Assembly: GCA_027922465.2 (NCBI GenBank)
Contig: BQMF02000139.1
Span: 620,001-684,000, forward strand
Length of the DNA: 64,000 nt
Direction: 5' to 3'
Source: Turritopsis dohrnii
Taxonomy: Eukaryota; Cnidaria; Hydrozoa; Anthoathecata; Oceaniidae
The stretch's first letter is position 1. Every line of letters starts with the position of its first letter. Below the pieces are notes generated by a model that worked only from the letters and a program-made list of their open reading frames with translations, was not told the DNA's origin and searched no databases. Both the position numbers and the translations under genes were made by a program. Shown in pieces: positions 1 through 13,780 of the stretch.

Positions 1-2903
1 AAGATGAAGAAGAACCCGAGGATGATGAAGACATTGACGAAAATCTTTTCTTCGGCATTCCTGAGCAACGTTCGCCAGAATTGGCCACGTGTACACACTG
101 CAAAGGTAGCCATTTCTTCAATAGAACAGTTATGGACACATTCAGTGATATTATCCATTATGCTTTTGTAACTGTATACCGGTTTTTTCTTTCACCTTAA
201 AGGGAAATTCCGAAAAGAGGACGTTCACGAGCATATGCTCACTTGTCCCGAAAGATATGTCCAGTGTCGGGAATGCGGAAAGATCCTATCTAATTTGCAG
301 ACGCTTGAACGACACCACAAGCGTTTCCACTTGAAAATACGTGAGGTGCCCTGCACTCTGTGCGACAAGATGTTCATTGATGAAGCTGCAGCTCGAAAAC
401 ACCTTAAAACTGTGCACTTCAAAGTCAAGAACTTTCACTGTCCACATTGTGATAAATCCTTCTCACAACGGAACAAGTTAACGTACCACGTTCGCACCCA
501 TTCGGGCGAGAAACCTTATTCTTGCGCCGAGTGTGGGCGGAGTTTTTCGCTGTTGTGGAATCTTAAAACACATCTGCGAACACACACAGGTACTGATTAT
601 TGACTTCTTAATTTCTAATTATAAAAGAGTTTTCTTATTTCATATTTACTTCATTTGTGTTTATAGGAGAGAAACCTTACGCCTGCGAAACATGTGGGCG
701 CAGGTTCACGCAAAAACAAAATATGACATCACACTTGACCACTCATCGGAAGCCAAAATCCGATAAGAGCTTCCGTAATCATTTCCCCAGCGATCTCGAT
801 GATTACGATCCGAATTCAACCGGTATTATCACGTCGGAATTTTCTGCTAAACCTGCCAAAAGTTACAGGGCGTTCGAACAAGCTAAACAACTTGGTTCCC
901 AGTCTATTGGAAGCGGTCATTATGTTCTTGGTGATATGCAAAGTATCGAAGTCCATACTGTATCGGAAGAGTCCGACCAGAACGTCAACTTGGAGCATGG
1001 ACTTGGCCTTCTGTCGTCCGTCGCTCGAAAAGGTGACGACGTGCAAGTCGATGGTATTGTCAACATACCTGAAAATCAACTGTCTAATGCAACAGGGAAT
1101 ATGGACCAGGTCGTCGAAGTTCTCATCCGTTCGAATGGCGAAACGGACAGTGCAGGAAATCCTTTAACCACGGTTCAACTGGGAAATGGCAACCAGACGA
1201 AAATCATATTAGATCCGAACACGCAGTCTATCACAGACGCAGACGGTCAGGAAATAGCGATTGATACGAATACAGCAGCTGGTCTGGCGAACATCTTACA
1301 GAACCCAGACGTCCTTGCTGCTATCAATTCCGCTGCATCCACTAATAAATTTATAGTGATCGGACCAGTCAGTATGTTTGATGGGTCCAACGCTCAAGAA
1401 TCATCCGTCGCAACTTTGTCTACCACCGACAGCGTCATTACAGCTGACGCCAACACGACATTTTCACAGGAGCAGTTGGCCCAAATCTCCGCCCTGGTTC
1501 AACAAGGTGACGTGGTTGCTACACAAGTATCTTCGCAAACGGTGAACGATTCGATATCAGCAACGTCCGCATTGGCTGCTGTTGAGAGTTACTTGCAAGG
1601 CGAGCAGCCCTCAAGTTCGTTAAGTAAAGGTGATGAGGTGGTCAATAACATACTTGGGTCTATACAACCTGATGGTAAGCGTGGACCAACTGCTGTCGTA
1701 CAGTCCGCTCAGGCTAGCATGTCACGAGCCTCTAACCTGACCATCTCCATGCCACCTATGTCACAAAGTACGTTAACGATATCGCCGGCCAACTTATCGA
1801 TTAATGCCGATTCGACACAGCGCATGAAACCACTGACGTTGCAAACTAACGTCGTTGCATCTTCGTCAGAGGTAAGCAGCTCTATGGATAATTTAAAGTC
1901 TTCAGTACAGGAAAGTGAGATGCAAGAAGATCAACAGCAGATGGAAGCTGAAAGCACCACGCAACCTGTTGAGTTCACATTGAACCCACAGAATGAAGTG
2001 ATCGGTCAGAATTTTGTTGAAAGTCACGGCGCTGCCGACAGCTCTAATATGGTCGTGGACGACGGGAATGAAGCGTCGAGTAGCGGCGAGCCGATACTCA
2101 TGCTTAGTACCGACGAAAATGGGCAGCCACAAATCATCGTTAAAATGCCGGACGGTTCAGAAACCATCATGTCTGATCCTGCGCTTGCAGAGAGTTTGAT
2201 ACAAGTTCCGACCATCACTAACGCGGAAATGGAAGGAGTTAGTGTTAATAACGAAGCGGAACCAAGTCAAAGCATTGCTATCGATCAAATACCTCCTGGC
2301 ACTATAGAGCTACAGTTGCCCGATCAGGAGCAGCTACCCGATCAAGGCATTCCGACCGGGATAGAGTTACCAACACAGAGTGGTATGCATCAACAGTTTG
2401 TGTCGCAAAGTGTTGAATCAACGGAAGAAAGCCTCAACGAAGTACAGCCATTACCTGACCAAGGTCTTTCCTCTTCATCGTCCGCGCTTTCTCATGACAA
2501 TGTGGATTCAAGCGAAAACGTCCAATTACTAAACTACAACCAACAAAATCTCATCTCCAACTCGAACGAACAGTCGACCGTGCAGACACCAGACAGTAGC
2601 TCACAATCCTACCAGAGAGTCATCGATTCCCGACAGAGTGTTTACGTCATGGAGCACGTGTCGGCGTCTGACCAACCCGAACAAAGTGAATATTCCGCCG
2701 AACAGAGCACAATGGACTTCAGCGGACAAGAGAATGCCGAGTATACAGTGGACAGCAGTAGCAACACAAAGCCGAACACTGTCGGAGATTCTTACTTACA
2801 AATGGACGATATCAGCCAGAGTACGAGCACTGTCGGCGTACCACTTACCGAAAATCAAATAGTCACCGAAAACGTGAGTTCCACAGAGGAAGGTAATAAC
2901 TGA
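1..2903 (+). CDS. Multi-C2H2 zinc-finger protein with long Ser/Gln-rich tail (5' partial)
   Basis: Three exons can be joined in one frame: about 3-105, 203-589 and 667-2903 (stop TGA), giving 908 visible residues; the N-terminus lies outside the window. Both introns are short (97 and 77 bp) with GT-AG ends. An acidic Asp/Glu stretch is followed by a C2HC-type finger (CTHCKGKF...HMLTC, split by intron 1) and then five C2H2 fingers. The junction of exons 2 and 3 rebuilds the standard THTGEKPYAC linker. After the last finger come about 700 residues rich in Ser, Gln, Asp and Glu with no other domain I recognise, which looks like a transcriptional regulatory tail. Family knowledge: such arrays bind DNA in the nucleus. 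I cannot name an orthologue. Poly(A) signals follow at 3035. Confidence 0.9.
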
Positions 2904-3034
2904 AACAAAACGACAGTTCGCCGAGTGTTTGCGAGACACCTTGGTTGTGTGAAGAGAAATTTCCACGACGAGCTTTTTATAAACCAGATGTCCATCTTGT
3001 TTGTTTGTTTGTTTTATTTGTGAGTGAAATGGAA

Positions 3035-3327
3035 AATAAAAGCTAGTCGTCCCTCACACGTCATGCTTGTTTTTGAAAATGAAAGACGAACAAGTGTTGT
3101 TTATTATGTACAAAGGTTCAGCTTAAAGATTTGTTAGAGTATATATAAATATTTGTTGAGTGTTGAGTGCGATGGTTGATTCCGTAAAAGATTTTTTTTT
3201 CAGCCAACGTTAATTAAGTGTGCTCCACATTTCAATTTAAAATACTTCCCCTTTTGCAGGTGTAGTTTCGATTTGTTCCTTAGCTTCAGATCCTGAAGAC
3301 CAAAATAAAATTGTGAGCCAGAAATAA
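3035..3327 (+). promoter_or_regulatory. Poly(A) signals of the zinc-finger gene
   Basis: AATAAA hexamers occur at 3035-3040, 3304-3309 and 3322-3327, that is 130 to 420 bp past the stop codon of the zinc-finger gene on the same strand. Which one is used cannot be told from the sequence. Confidence 0.5.
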
Positions 3328-5233
3328 ACGGTGTAATGCAAACCTTGTCAATTCATATGACACCACAAGCGTTATTAAAGCGTTTTGATGTATGCTGCTT
3401 AGATTATTTTATTTTATTTGTTTTACGGTGGAAGAATTGTAACATTTACGAAACAAATTAAATCACAAGCTGATGTTCAAGTATCGATTTTTTTTGTTTT
3501 GTAACCCTTAACAAAGCACTTACTAAAATTCTAACTGGACGAGTGGTTTTACCTGACAGTTTCAAGCCATCTAATTTTTCGGTGAAGACCTTTTATGATA
3601 GTGTTTGAAAGAATGATGGCTAATATTTATAAACTCATTCACCCAAACAAATTTAACAAGATTTACACCATAAAGATTTGGATGGTTCCGAAATTGTTCG
3701 ATGAACTATATGTAACTGTACATTATCTGAGATTTCCATTTGTAACTTTGTGTTGTCACATTTCTGTGTAAATAATACATGAGAATATTTACTCGAATGA
3801 CCCCCGGGGCGCTCGTTTAGTTTTGGGACCTTTAGTGAGGGCGTTTATTTGTTGTAGGAAGCGCTTATTTAATATAAAAAAAGGCATTAATAAAGATTTG
3901 TCTTTGAATCATCATGTCCCGCCCTGTACCTTCATCGATTGCAAATAAAAAAATAACGGAGTTGTTTCGTGTTTGCATCTCGATCGTCATACAAAACGAC
4001 AAGGGAGTGTGCCACTTGAGAATAAAGAGAGACTTGTCATTCGATGACGGAGGCGTTCATAAAATAATTTACACCAAAGGGAGCAGCAGGGTGGCTTAAT
4101 CAATGAAACATAAATTTGTGTTGAACACGGGGAGTGAACACTATAAACATGCATGGTTTCTGTAGTATGAATAACCTTAATCCAAATTCAGATAACGGAA
4201 AGAAACAATTTATTGATGTCTATGGTTATTTGCTTCCACTCATTACATTTAATCTATATGAACACAAATGAAACAACGGTTGCTTTTGATGGATGAAAAA
4301 TCTACTTGATCCTGGGATATCCTAAGCCACATGCTCTATTGACGCAGCAATAATTTTAAGTACAGTTACTAAGATTAAAGCATTTAGGAATTCCAATACA
4401 TAATCCAATTTGTTTAATCCTTTGAATTAAAGGAGATTATCCCTTTTTAATTGCCATTATCTTTTTCTGATTTTGACTTGAAAAAGAATATCGAATGAAT
4501 GTTTCTTTTTTCTATACATGGCACAATTTTTTACTGACTTAAGTGTAGTTTATACGTTCGAATTTTAACTTACGAAAACTCCTTAAGTAAAAGTATTGGC
4601 AATGTCTAATTGCAGGTCAATTGATTTACTTTGTTAGACAAGGCGAAAGTTCGACCGTATAATGTTGATAGCCTTTCCAATCTGATGGGAACTGTGCTAC
4701 GTGTGAAGCAACTGTGAATAGGTATTAGAAAAGTTCATAGCCAACTATAATATACCATGGTGGAGGTTGTAGCCCTGAGTTCAACCACTAGCTTATTAGA
4801 TGATATATCACTCTGCCGGCTCTTCTTAACCCTATGAATAATGCTCCACGTTTTTTATCATATTCATGAAAATTCTCAAGACCGTAACATGGAATGTTTT
4901 CATATCCACACTCTCCGCGTTTGAAGTTTTTTCAAATCTCAGCTGGTTTATTCTTGGTCCCACACTGCGGTCCAGTATTATTCCCAGTAAACAAACAGAT
5001 AAATTATGCAAATAAAAGAATCGGAACAACCTCGAGACCAATATCATAAAACGCCGACAAGTAATGGAGAAATCTGATTGGACGAAAGTTTATATTATTT
5101 TGTGACAGCCATATTGGATTTATTCGAATTCTCTCAATCATATAATACAGAAGGTATAAACAGGATGGAAAGAAGTATTCACAAGCGTTAAACTGGGATT
5201 GAGAAACGCGTTTGTAAACAAACACGCTTAGTT
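3328..5233. other. Intergenic region between the zinc-finger gene and dishevelled
   Basis: AT-rich sequence with no convincing coding exon. A 61-codon open frame at 3914-4099 has no recognisable domain. Around 3650-3712 lies a stretch resembling one arm of the hairpin at 27669-27827. Around 3803-3875 is GGGCGTTTATT-type sequence like the ends of the foldback element at 61915. The last few hundred bases should hold the dishevelled promoter and 5' UTR. The bases just before the ATG read GCTTAG, which is acceptor-like. Confidence 0.5.
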
Positions 5234-8200
5234 ATGATCTCCGCTGCTTCAGAAGAAACAAAAATTATATATCATGTTGATGATGAAGAGACTCCATATC
5301 TAGTTAAAATACCTAAACCACCCGATCAAGTAACACTTGGGGATTTCAAAAATGTTATCAACCGACCGAATTATAAATTTTTCTTCAAGTCTATGGACGA
5401 TGACTTTGGGTAAGATTGGAATAAGATTGGAATGATATCTATTTCTTAAGTTCCTATTACCTCAACGTACTCATTTTCTTACTTTATCTGGCCATAGGTT
5501 AAGTTTGTTAATGCTGGTGGTATATGCAAAGACTGTTTTCTAGGAATGACAAGTTGCTTTCATTATTTTTACCATAAAGTTGGGATGTCTTATTGTTTTG
5601 CTTTGTTCGGCTAACCAAGGCATCCAAATGATGATGTAAATAAAATTTAGAAGCTAAAGCTTTTTATTTATTTATATTGGATGGAAAAAGGGTGTAGTAA
5701 GGGAGTATGAGGAATTTTTAATGCATTATCATGCATTTTTACTTGTTGCTTTTCAGTAAGGTTTGCCTAACTATGGCCAATATTCTATATTCTATTTTTC
5801 AGTGTTTTGTTAAAGTTTCCCCTTAATCAAAAAAAAAAAAATCATATGTGTACGTATTTACGAATAGCCTCACAACATGATATGTAAATTATGTATTGTG
5901 TGTAGAGGGCAATATACTGACTGTGCTTTTGAAAAATTAACAAGAAATGGAAACTTAATTTTTTATGATTCAGATGTGTTAAAAAAATTTGAATTTTTTA
6001 TTTAAAAGTTATCATGTGTATGTTTATTCAGATTTCATTAGAAAAATCATTTCCTTGGTATTTATTCATCATTATGAAAATCATAATAAGAAAAATTTGT
6101 TTGGGTTGCTTTAATTCATATCCCCTGTTTTATGATCCTGCACAACATAGCTGAGGAAATACAGCTTTGTGAAAAATAAACCTAAAATGAATAAAAAGCT
6201 AACATTTTTAGGGTTCCTGTTATTAATTTTTATAATAAAAATACATTAGGTTGTTAATATACCATTCAAGTATGCAATACCTATATAATAGTCTTTGTTG
6301 CTTTGATTAATGTATCCAAGTACTGTTCAAACTTGAGGAAGACAAGGCATTAAACATGTTCTTTAAACAAAATGTTAGGATATGACAGTTACAACTGGTG
6401 TTAATATTTTTTAGATCACATCCTTAATTTTTAATAAATACTATCCTCCCTAGACTTATAATGAGAATCCTGCATCCTTTATATATACCTTCGTCTTAAA
6501 AAATCCTTCAATGGATTATGTACAAGGTCTTATTGCTACTTGTTAATTTTATTTTTTTTTATTCCTATGTTTAATTTGTTAAAAATCATACATCAAAAAT
6601 GTAACCTATGGCAAAAAAATCATTCCCATATTGATATTTTCTAATTTTCATTGCATAACCTCTTCTTAATTTCACATACATTTCAATACATGGGTACTTT
6701 TGTGTAAACACTTATCTATTCCTAACAATCAGAATCTAATAGAATGGCCCTTCTATTAAATATTTATTCCCGTTTTTGTCTATGAAACCTGATGCTTATG
6801 TTTTCAAAAGATTGCTTTTCCATATTTTTAAATTTCATGAATGTTTTTCCTTAATTATTCACTAGATAAGCTAGATATCTGCAATTCTTTTTCAATCAAA
6901 AACATATTGTTTATGGTTGTTTATTGTTTTGTTTTAAATGATAAAGGGAATATTTTTAGCCTTAACCCCTCTTACTTTTGCCAACACTTTACATATAAAT
7001 AACAGTTTTACTTGAACTGTTGTAATATTTTTGTTTAGGGTTGTCAAAGAAGAAATCATTGATGAAGATGCTCTTCTCCCTTGTTTCAATGGGCGGGTTG
7101 TATCTTGGGTAAGTGTATACAATATATCTTATCTTGGAGATAAACTTATTCGTTTGATGTTACTGTAAAAACATTAAGATAAGATTTTGCATGATGATGA
7201 CATGTGAACTATGCATGTTACAAAAGAAATCGCTGATAATATGTGGTTGCCATAACAACCTGTATCAACCTGTCACAATCATAAGAGTTGGCAATATAAA
7301 TGGTTCTATCTGTTGTCAATCATTTTAAAAAGTGTTCATTTTATTCATCTACTTTCTTCATTTCAAGAACCAACCTTTCGTGCCATATATAATTTGTAAT
7401 CCTTGTTACTACTTTATATTGATAGTTATGGCTGTCGTTAATCTATTTCTGCTTAAATTACCTGTCTGTCTGGAGCCATTACTTACTTTAGTGGTATTGA
7501 AGGAGACTCAAATAAAAATTGCTGAAATTTTTCTGTCAAAGTTGTTCCGCCATTTCCCACTTCTTAACAGCCATCATCATACAGCTGGAATGCGAAATAT
7601 TTGTGTTTATAATTACTGTTACATTATTTTGTTTTACTAAAATCTGACATGAAATTCATTATTCTATTTGTTCAAGTGTTTTTGCTGTATACACAAAAAC
7701 TTGTAAATAAATAATGTTAATGTCTTTATGACTTTGTTTACAAGATGACTTTAAAGTGAAGTGGCACCTCTAATCACCCCTTTGTAATTGAAACTTTCTA
7801 ATCATTTATATCTTCCATCAGTGTTATGTGTAAATCTGAAATGATATCAATAACCAATTTTTATTGAATTGGCTGTCATTAAGGTCGTCCCACCTGATGA
7901 AGATGGTCAATCTACTCACTCGGGTGATGGAATGTTTAACCCAGTTGCCAATGTATCCCGTACAAGTACAATGTATGTAAAAAGAAATGTTTCCGATCTT
8001 TTTCATCTGATGGGAAATGTTAGGCATCCCTGACGTTTTCTCGTTTACAATTTATTCTTCAATCTATTTTTCAATTCGATCCTCTGGTTATCTGTTACAA
8101 AGTTCAATAGTTTGAAAATGTGTTGAAAACAGAATCTTTATTACTTACACTATGGTTAAACACAAGTTTTCTCTGGATGTTTTAAATTTCATAAAATAAA

Positions 8201-11200
8201 TTTTGATTTATTAGTCGGAAAGGGGTCGATAACTCAGACACGGAATCAATCACATCAAGGCGAAGTTCAAGATCACGTACCAGTCGTCGTTACGAGAGTG
8301 ACGGTATAATTCTTACTTGTGATTTTTTTATGATTTACACCAGTTATGCTTAAAGATTTTGAGAATCGAGCCTTAATCCATGCTTATAAACATGCTTAGT
8401 CTATAATAACCTAATAACCATATATTGAGTTTCAGCCTTGTTTTATGCTTGTTATTACTTTTCAAGCAAACCACCATTGCAATGTCTTTAATCTTACACT
8501 GTTTATATCACAACAAAACCTTCCTTTGCTATGGAGAGGTTTCATATCCCAATTTTTTTAACATTGTTTATGCTTACACAATTTTTCAGGGTCAGAGATA
8601 TGCTTAGTATATGCTTAAATTTTTGGAAATTATATATCACCCTAATTATTCTTATAGACGTTATGCTTACATAAAAAAGGTGTATCTGTTTTACTTGCTA
8701 TGGCCTCATTGTGACTTTTTGTTTGTTTTTGTCAGCTGAGAGACGACCAAGAAAGCATCGTGAAAACCGTGCAGAATTTGATGCCACCTCAATGATGAGC
8801 AGTGACTTAGAAACAACAAGTTTCGTAGATTCTGATGAGGAAAGTCAAATGTCCAGTACCACAGAAAATTCCAGATATGTTGGTGGTCAAAGAAGAAGGC
8901 GGAGACGCAGGCAGCGCATGCCCCGGGTTGAAAGAGTAAGTTTTTTAGCTTTAGCTCATGAAATGAAAAAAACAACTGACAATCACTCCATTTTTTCTGT
9001 ACTCAACACTAAACTATTTGCCTTTGATAATTTTTTTTAGTGCTCATCATTCAGTACCATCACTGAGTCTACAATGTCACTCAATATAATAACTGTTACA
9101 CTCAATATGGGTACATACAAGTTTGTTTTGATATTTTCTTGATGCCATGACTCTAGACACAATAGAACAAAGGGACAGTACATATGATTGATCCAGCTTA
9201 AATCAGTTGATAGTTGAGCTTTATCTCGTGATTAATGTCTTCTTTTTGCGTTTCTTTTTCAGATAAAATTAACTTCCTTGGAATCAGTATAGTTGGTCAA
9301 GCAAACAAGAAGGGTGATGGTGGCATCTACGTTGGCTCAGTCATGAAAGGGTTGGTCAACTAAACTAAAATCCAATTTTCTGATTTCTGAGGCATTCTAT
9401 CAACTGGACTCTGCATCTGTTTTAGAGGTGCTGTCGATGCTGATGGTCGTATAGAGCCGGGTGATATGATCCTTGCTGTGAGTTATGCCTATGAATTGCC
9501 ATTTTGATTTTTTATTGACAGCACATACCTTTTTTCTTTTATCGTTTATAATGTGTTGCAAAAGGGGAGGTTTTTAAGAGTTCATTGTGAAATTCCTTTC
9601 TTGCCCTTCAATTACTCTCGCTCGTATCGTGACATATTCTCTCAGTCAATTAAATTACACCGCACTTAAGTTTATATGTTGCTAGAAATAATATAACGGT
9701 TTATAAAACTTTCAACGGAATGTTGCCAATGTCGTTTCAACACACTTCAATAAACAAAACAGAACCGCCGTTGTGGATAAGTTAGTTTTATGACTTGTTT
9801 CCAGAAAGGCGAAAGGTGTCGCCGTTCGTGTGTAAACACGTGTTTGACATTTCGCATAACGGGAAGGTCGGTCTTCTTCTGTAGCGAATGTATTGCGTAG
9901 ACGAAAGAGAGGGAACTGTTATTTTTTCTGTTGATATGAAACGTGTGGACGGTTTCATTATGCGGTCGCTTCATGCTGGGTGTATGGTAGATAAGAGAAT
10001 TTAATTAACAGGGATTTTTTTACGATGGTTCATCTACGCTTTTTTTGTCGGTGTTCACGAAGGAGATCTCCTAACCACTGTCTTTTCATTAAAAACCCTC
10101 TGGTGAGCAGCGCCACTGTGTTTTGAAGATTATGGAGATACGAATGAACACTTCGAAGTTAACCTTCTCCGTTATATCATAGGTGGGTGATGTGAACTTC
10201 GAAAACATGAGTAATGACGACGCTGTGCGTGTATTAAGGGAGTGTGTTCATAAACCAGGGTATGTAAGTCTGATTAATTTGATTGGTAGATGTAGCTATC
10301 ACGTGTTTAATGTAATACGTCTTGTGATTGTCTTTATAGACCGATCACCCTCACTGTAGCCAAATGTTGGGATCCAACTCCAAAGGGATATTTTACGGTA
10401 CCGAAAAGTACGTTCATGATCTTGGTTCATTTTTGTTTGTAAGAATCTCCTAGCAGTTAACATCGCTTTTTTTTACGCTTTTTTTTTATCTCAGTTCACA
10501 ATGATTTTTCTGTCGATATATAAATAAAACCTATTAGCCAGTGTGTTAAATTGTCAACACGACGAAGAGTGTACTGTACTCCTTTGCAGTGGTTTTCAAA
10601 AAATGTGACCACTGGGTAACTCCATGTAAAATCTTGTAGGTTTACAATGAATTGTTTTTTTTGTGTTGTTTTTTTTGCAAATAGTATTTACTTGCTTATC
10701 CCTTAGATGACGTCACACGACCAATCGATCCAGCTGCTTGGCTCCAACACTCCGAAGCTGTACGAGGTTCGCACAGTATTATCTCCCCATAGTATTATCT
10801 CAATCTATCTGTTATTTTATACACTAGACAGTGTGAACATGTAAATAATGATATACACATTGATAGCAGTACAAGATCAGTTAAAAACCCTTCTTTAATT
10901 TGCCGATGTGCCGTGTATTTTCATTTTAGCGCCCAGAGGTTTGCTTTTCAGGCGTTGTCATCCTTAATTGATCGAGGATGTGCGCTAAACCAAGCTATTT
11001 CGTATTGAATATTATCTTTTTGAGATAGATGTATCATTCTTTGATGATTGATATTAATTTTGGCATGCCCTAAGTTCAAAAACTATCTTCTGTGTAAAAA
11101 GATAAATTTTGATTTGTCATGTCTAGCGTCTGGCGGCCTTCTTGGGCGTGGCAGTCCATCCATGAGCACGATGACTTCAACCAGTGATTCTTTGACGAGC

Positions 11201-12991
11201 TCAATTCCAGAAGCTGATCGTAAGTGTAACCATAGCAATTCTGGTGGAACTAATTTGTTTGTCAAAATGGTAGCAGCAGACATGGTTTACCGTTTTCTGT
11301 TTCTGTTTAGGTTACAACGACCATCCAGACATTTCTGAATATGGTTTAACAACAGAAACAGACATGCGCAGGATTGTGCAGGTGATGGCGAGCGGGGAAT
11401 CTGGTTTGGTAGTGCGGGATAGAATGTGGCTGAAAATTACGATTCCAAACGCATTTATAGGTATTTATTTGCTTGATTTCTTAACGCTCCCCTGCCACTA
11501 TACGATCGCTTTTCTTTTTTCATTGAATCGTAAAAGGGATAGCTCTTTGCCACTCGTTCTGGTTTTTTTTTATTGTTGAATAAAGTTTCTCAACGTTCCC
11601 GATACTCAACTTGAAAATTGGGTGAAAAAGCACAGTGATGAGAATTCATTCACTTGCTCATTCACTCATCTCACATTGAGAACAATGCGTTAAAGGCCTC
11701 GAAAGAATCGAAATTTCGATTGTATGAATATCTGCATTGCTTTTGCAGGTTCTGATCTAGTTGATTGGTTATTTGCGCACGTGGAAGGATTTCAAGATCG
11801 AAGAGATGCTCGAAAATACGCTTCCAAGTTACTCAAGGTATAAAATAGATATACAAGCATTTTCCATGTTTAACAAGTAGCCAAATTTGTTGAAAAATCA
11901 CTGCAGAGGAGTGCAATTCTATAGAAATATATATAATATCTCAATAAAAATGCTCTTCATTGCAGTGACGTTTTGAAGATTTTTCCCACTGGGTAATGCG
12001 ATGTTGAGTTCTTATTCTCAATTCTTTTCTTTCCAGGCTGGACTAATTCGACACACTGTAAATAAAATAACTTTCTCCGAGCAATGTTATTATGTGTTTG
12101 GTGATTTGTCTGATCGTATAAAAGGTTTAAGTCTGCAGGACATCGAAGGAAGTGAGGGAAGTGACACGTTAGCCCCTCTTGCAGGAAACGCCCCATCACA
12201 AGTTGGTAAGCTGGCCTGCATTTATATTATTTAACCTTTATGTTGAAGTGATGTCTTCACGTATACATTGTTTCATTGTTCTGTTTTTAGGCTCGTGGGT
12301 AGGTCAGGGGCAGACTGGATATATATTAGCGCCCGGTGGCGTTCCTATAATGAATCCTACACTAGTGCCTGTGGCATCTGCAGACGGTGGACCACCCACA
12401 TATCACCAAGTATTCCCTAATATGTATCCGCCTTTCAATCCTTACTTTGCTCAACATCCCGGAAGCATTGCGCCAAGCAGCCAAGGCGTTCCAAGTAATC
12501 ACACGGGTGGTAGTGGCAGCAATCACAGTGGCTCATTAAAAGGTTCTGTGAAGGCGGCTCCACGTGATGCTGATCAAATAACGATACGAAGTAGCGGATC
12601 GTCAGAAAAAAGTCACAGTAGTAAAGGTAGCAAACGTGAAATGAACGACAAAACATCGTTAGCGTCGTTTCAAATGAACGACAAAACATCACTAGCGTCG
12701 TTCCAATTAGATACAATTAGTTTGCGAAGCGATGCAGTAACTGAACATAGCAGCAGAGGCATGCAGCTCCCAGCTGGGGCGCAGGTAGTACAATTACCAT
12801 CTGGTCAAATGATGGCGGTTCATCCAGGCCAACTAGTGGCCGCTAACGGTGGAGGTCCAGCACCTGCCACTGTTGGTCAAGAGCCTGCCAGTAACCTCGA
12901 AAGTATGCCGGCCAGTCTCAGCGCCAGTAGACAGAGTTTCCGAATGGCGATGGGGAACACAAATAACGAGTTTTTCGTTGACGTCATGTAG
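5234..12991 (+). CDS. dsh: Dishevelled, 16 exons, complete
   Basis: Dishevelled is the cytoplasmic hub of Wnt/beta-catenin and planar polarity signalling, linking Frizzled to Axin and polarity effectors. Exons: 5234-5409, 7039-7108, 7884-7972, 8215-8303, 8736-8935, 9041-9110, 9263-9350, 9426-9477, 10183-10259, 10340-10407, 10707-10766, 11127-11219, 11311-11460, 11749-11837, 12037-12205 and 12291-12991. All introns are GT-AG and every phase closes, giving 746 residues. The DIX domain (about 7-84) opens with [18 protein letters not shown]. An Arg-rich basic stretch ([10 protein letters not shown]) comes before PDZ (about 217-315, with FLGISIVG and [12 protein letters not shown]). DEP lies at about 388-466. 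The protein ends in EFFVDVM, the conserved Dvl tail that can bind its own PDZ. An 11-residue unit, [11 protein letters not shown], is tandemly duplicated in the Ser-rich C-terminal region. The start is fixed by the DIX match. Confidence 0.97.
10576..10619 (+). repeat. Truncated copy of the small CCAGTGG MITE
   Basis: Matches only the right end of the about 120-bp MITE family seen at 11878, 26876, 28250, 32026 and 35165: a TTTGCAGTGG core, then ACCACTGGGTAAC. It lies in dishevelled intron 10. Confidence 0.5.
11878..11994 (+). repeat. Small palindromic MITE (CCAGTGG family), dishevelled intron 14
   Basis: About 117 bp with imperfect inverted ends: TTGTTGAAAAATCACTGC on the left, and GCAGTGA...TTTTTCCCACTGG on the right. 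The centre carries TTCTATAGAAATAT. The same layout recurs at five other places in the window, in both orientations. No coding capacity. Confidence 0.75.
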
Positions 12992-13780
12992 TGATATCTT
13001 GATGATGAGTTGTTCATCGTTTCTCCTTGATCATCATCATATTGCGGCGATCAGAAGTACTTCATGTAACAGTCTGTTGTGATCCGAGAAAATAGACAAT
13101 CGTGCTTGATCAACTAACCAAGCTGAATTTCGGTTTAAAAAAAAAAGACGAAAGCTTTCAGAAGAGCTAAAATTAACCCCTCAATATTTACTGATTTTTA
13201 CTGTGAAAAAATAGCCAGATATTTATAGAAACCATATTTTTACTAAGAAAACAGGTGAGCCTGTAACACTATAGAATTATTGACATGCAACTGTACATTT
13301 GAATGGAGATTCTAATCTGTTTTATTATGATGCTTAACTTGGCGAATGTGTGTGTGTGTGTGTTTTTTTTCTCGATATGAATGTCTTTATTTCTTCATAA
13401 AGAAAAAAATTCTGAGAAAAACTGCTTTTTCTTCCCGCGGTATGTCTGTTGATTCCCGCGGTAATTTTTATCAAGTAACTAGAATATGGAAACCATTGAC
13501 GTATCATTCCAACTGTGAAACGAAAACAAATTATGTTGTTTATTTAAAACACTGATGAATTAATGCAAGCGAAAATGTGTCAAATTTTGAAATTAAATCA
13601 ATTTGAAAATGTTTTTTAGAGGGAATAACGAGACTTCGCGAACTGTCGATAAAAGTATACATAACACGACACCGCGCATTAATAGAAAAGACATGATATT
13701 TTATGTAAGCTTTATAAAGGGGGATTCCTGCGTCCAAAACGATATTTATGAATATGGATCACTTTCAGTACTTCATAATT
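12992..13780 (+). other. Dishevelled 3' UTR and downstream flank
   Basis: AT-rich sequence after the stop codon. It holds a (TG)n run at about 13346-13362 and an AATTAAA-like signal near 13587. No canonical AATAAA that I can assign with confidence, and no gene seen. Confidence 0.45.

Noticed and set aside
3914..4099. 61-codon plus-strand frame
   Set aside because: No domain, no splice partners and no support beyond length.
8425..8607. 60-codon frame in a dishevelled intron
   Set aside because: Lies between exons 4 and 5, whose splice phases join directly. Composition is intron-like.
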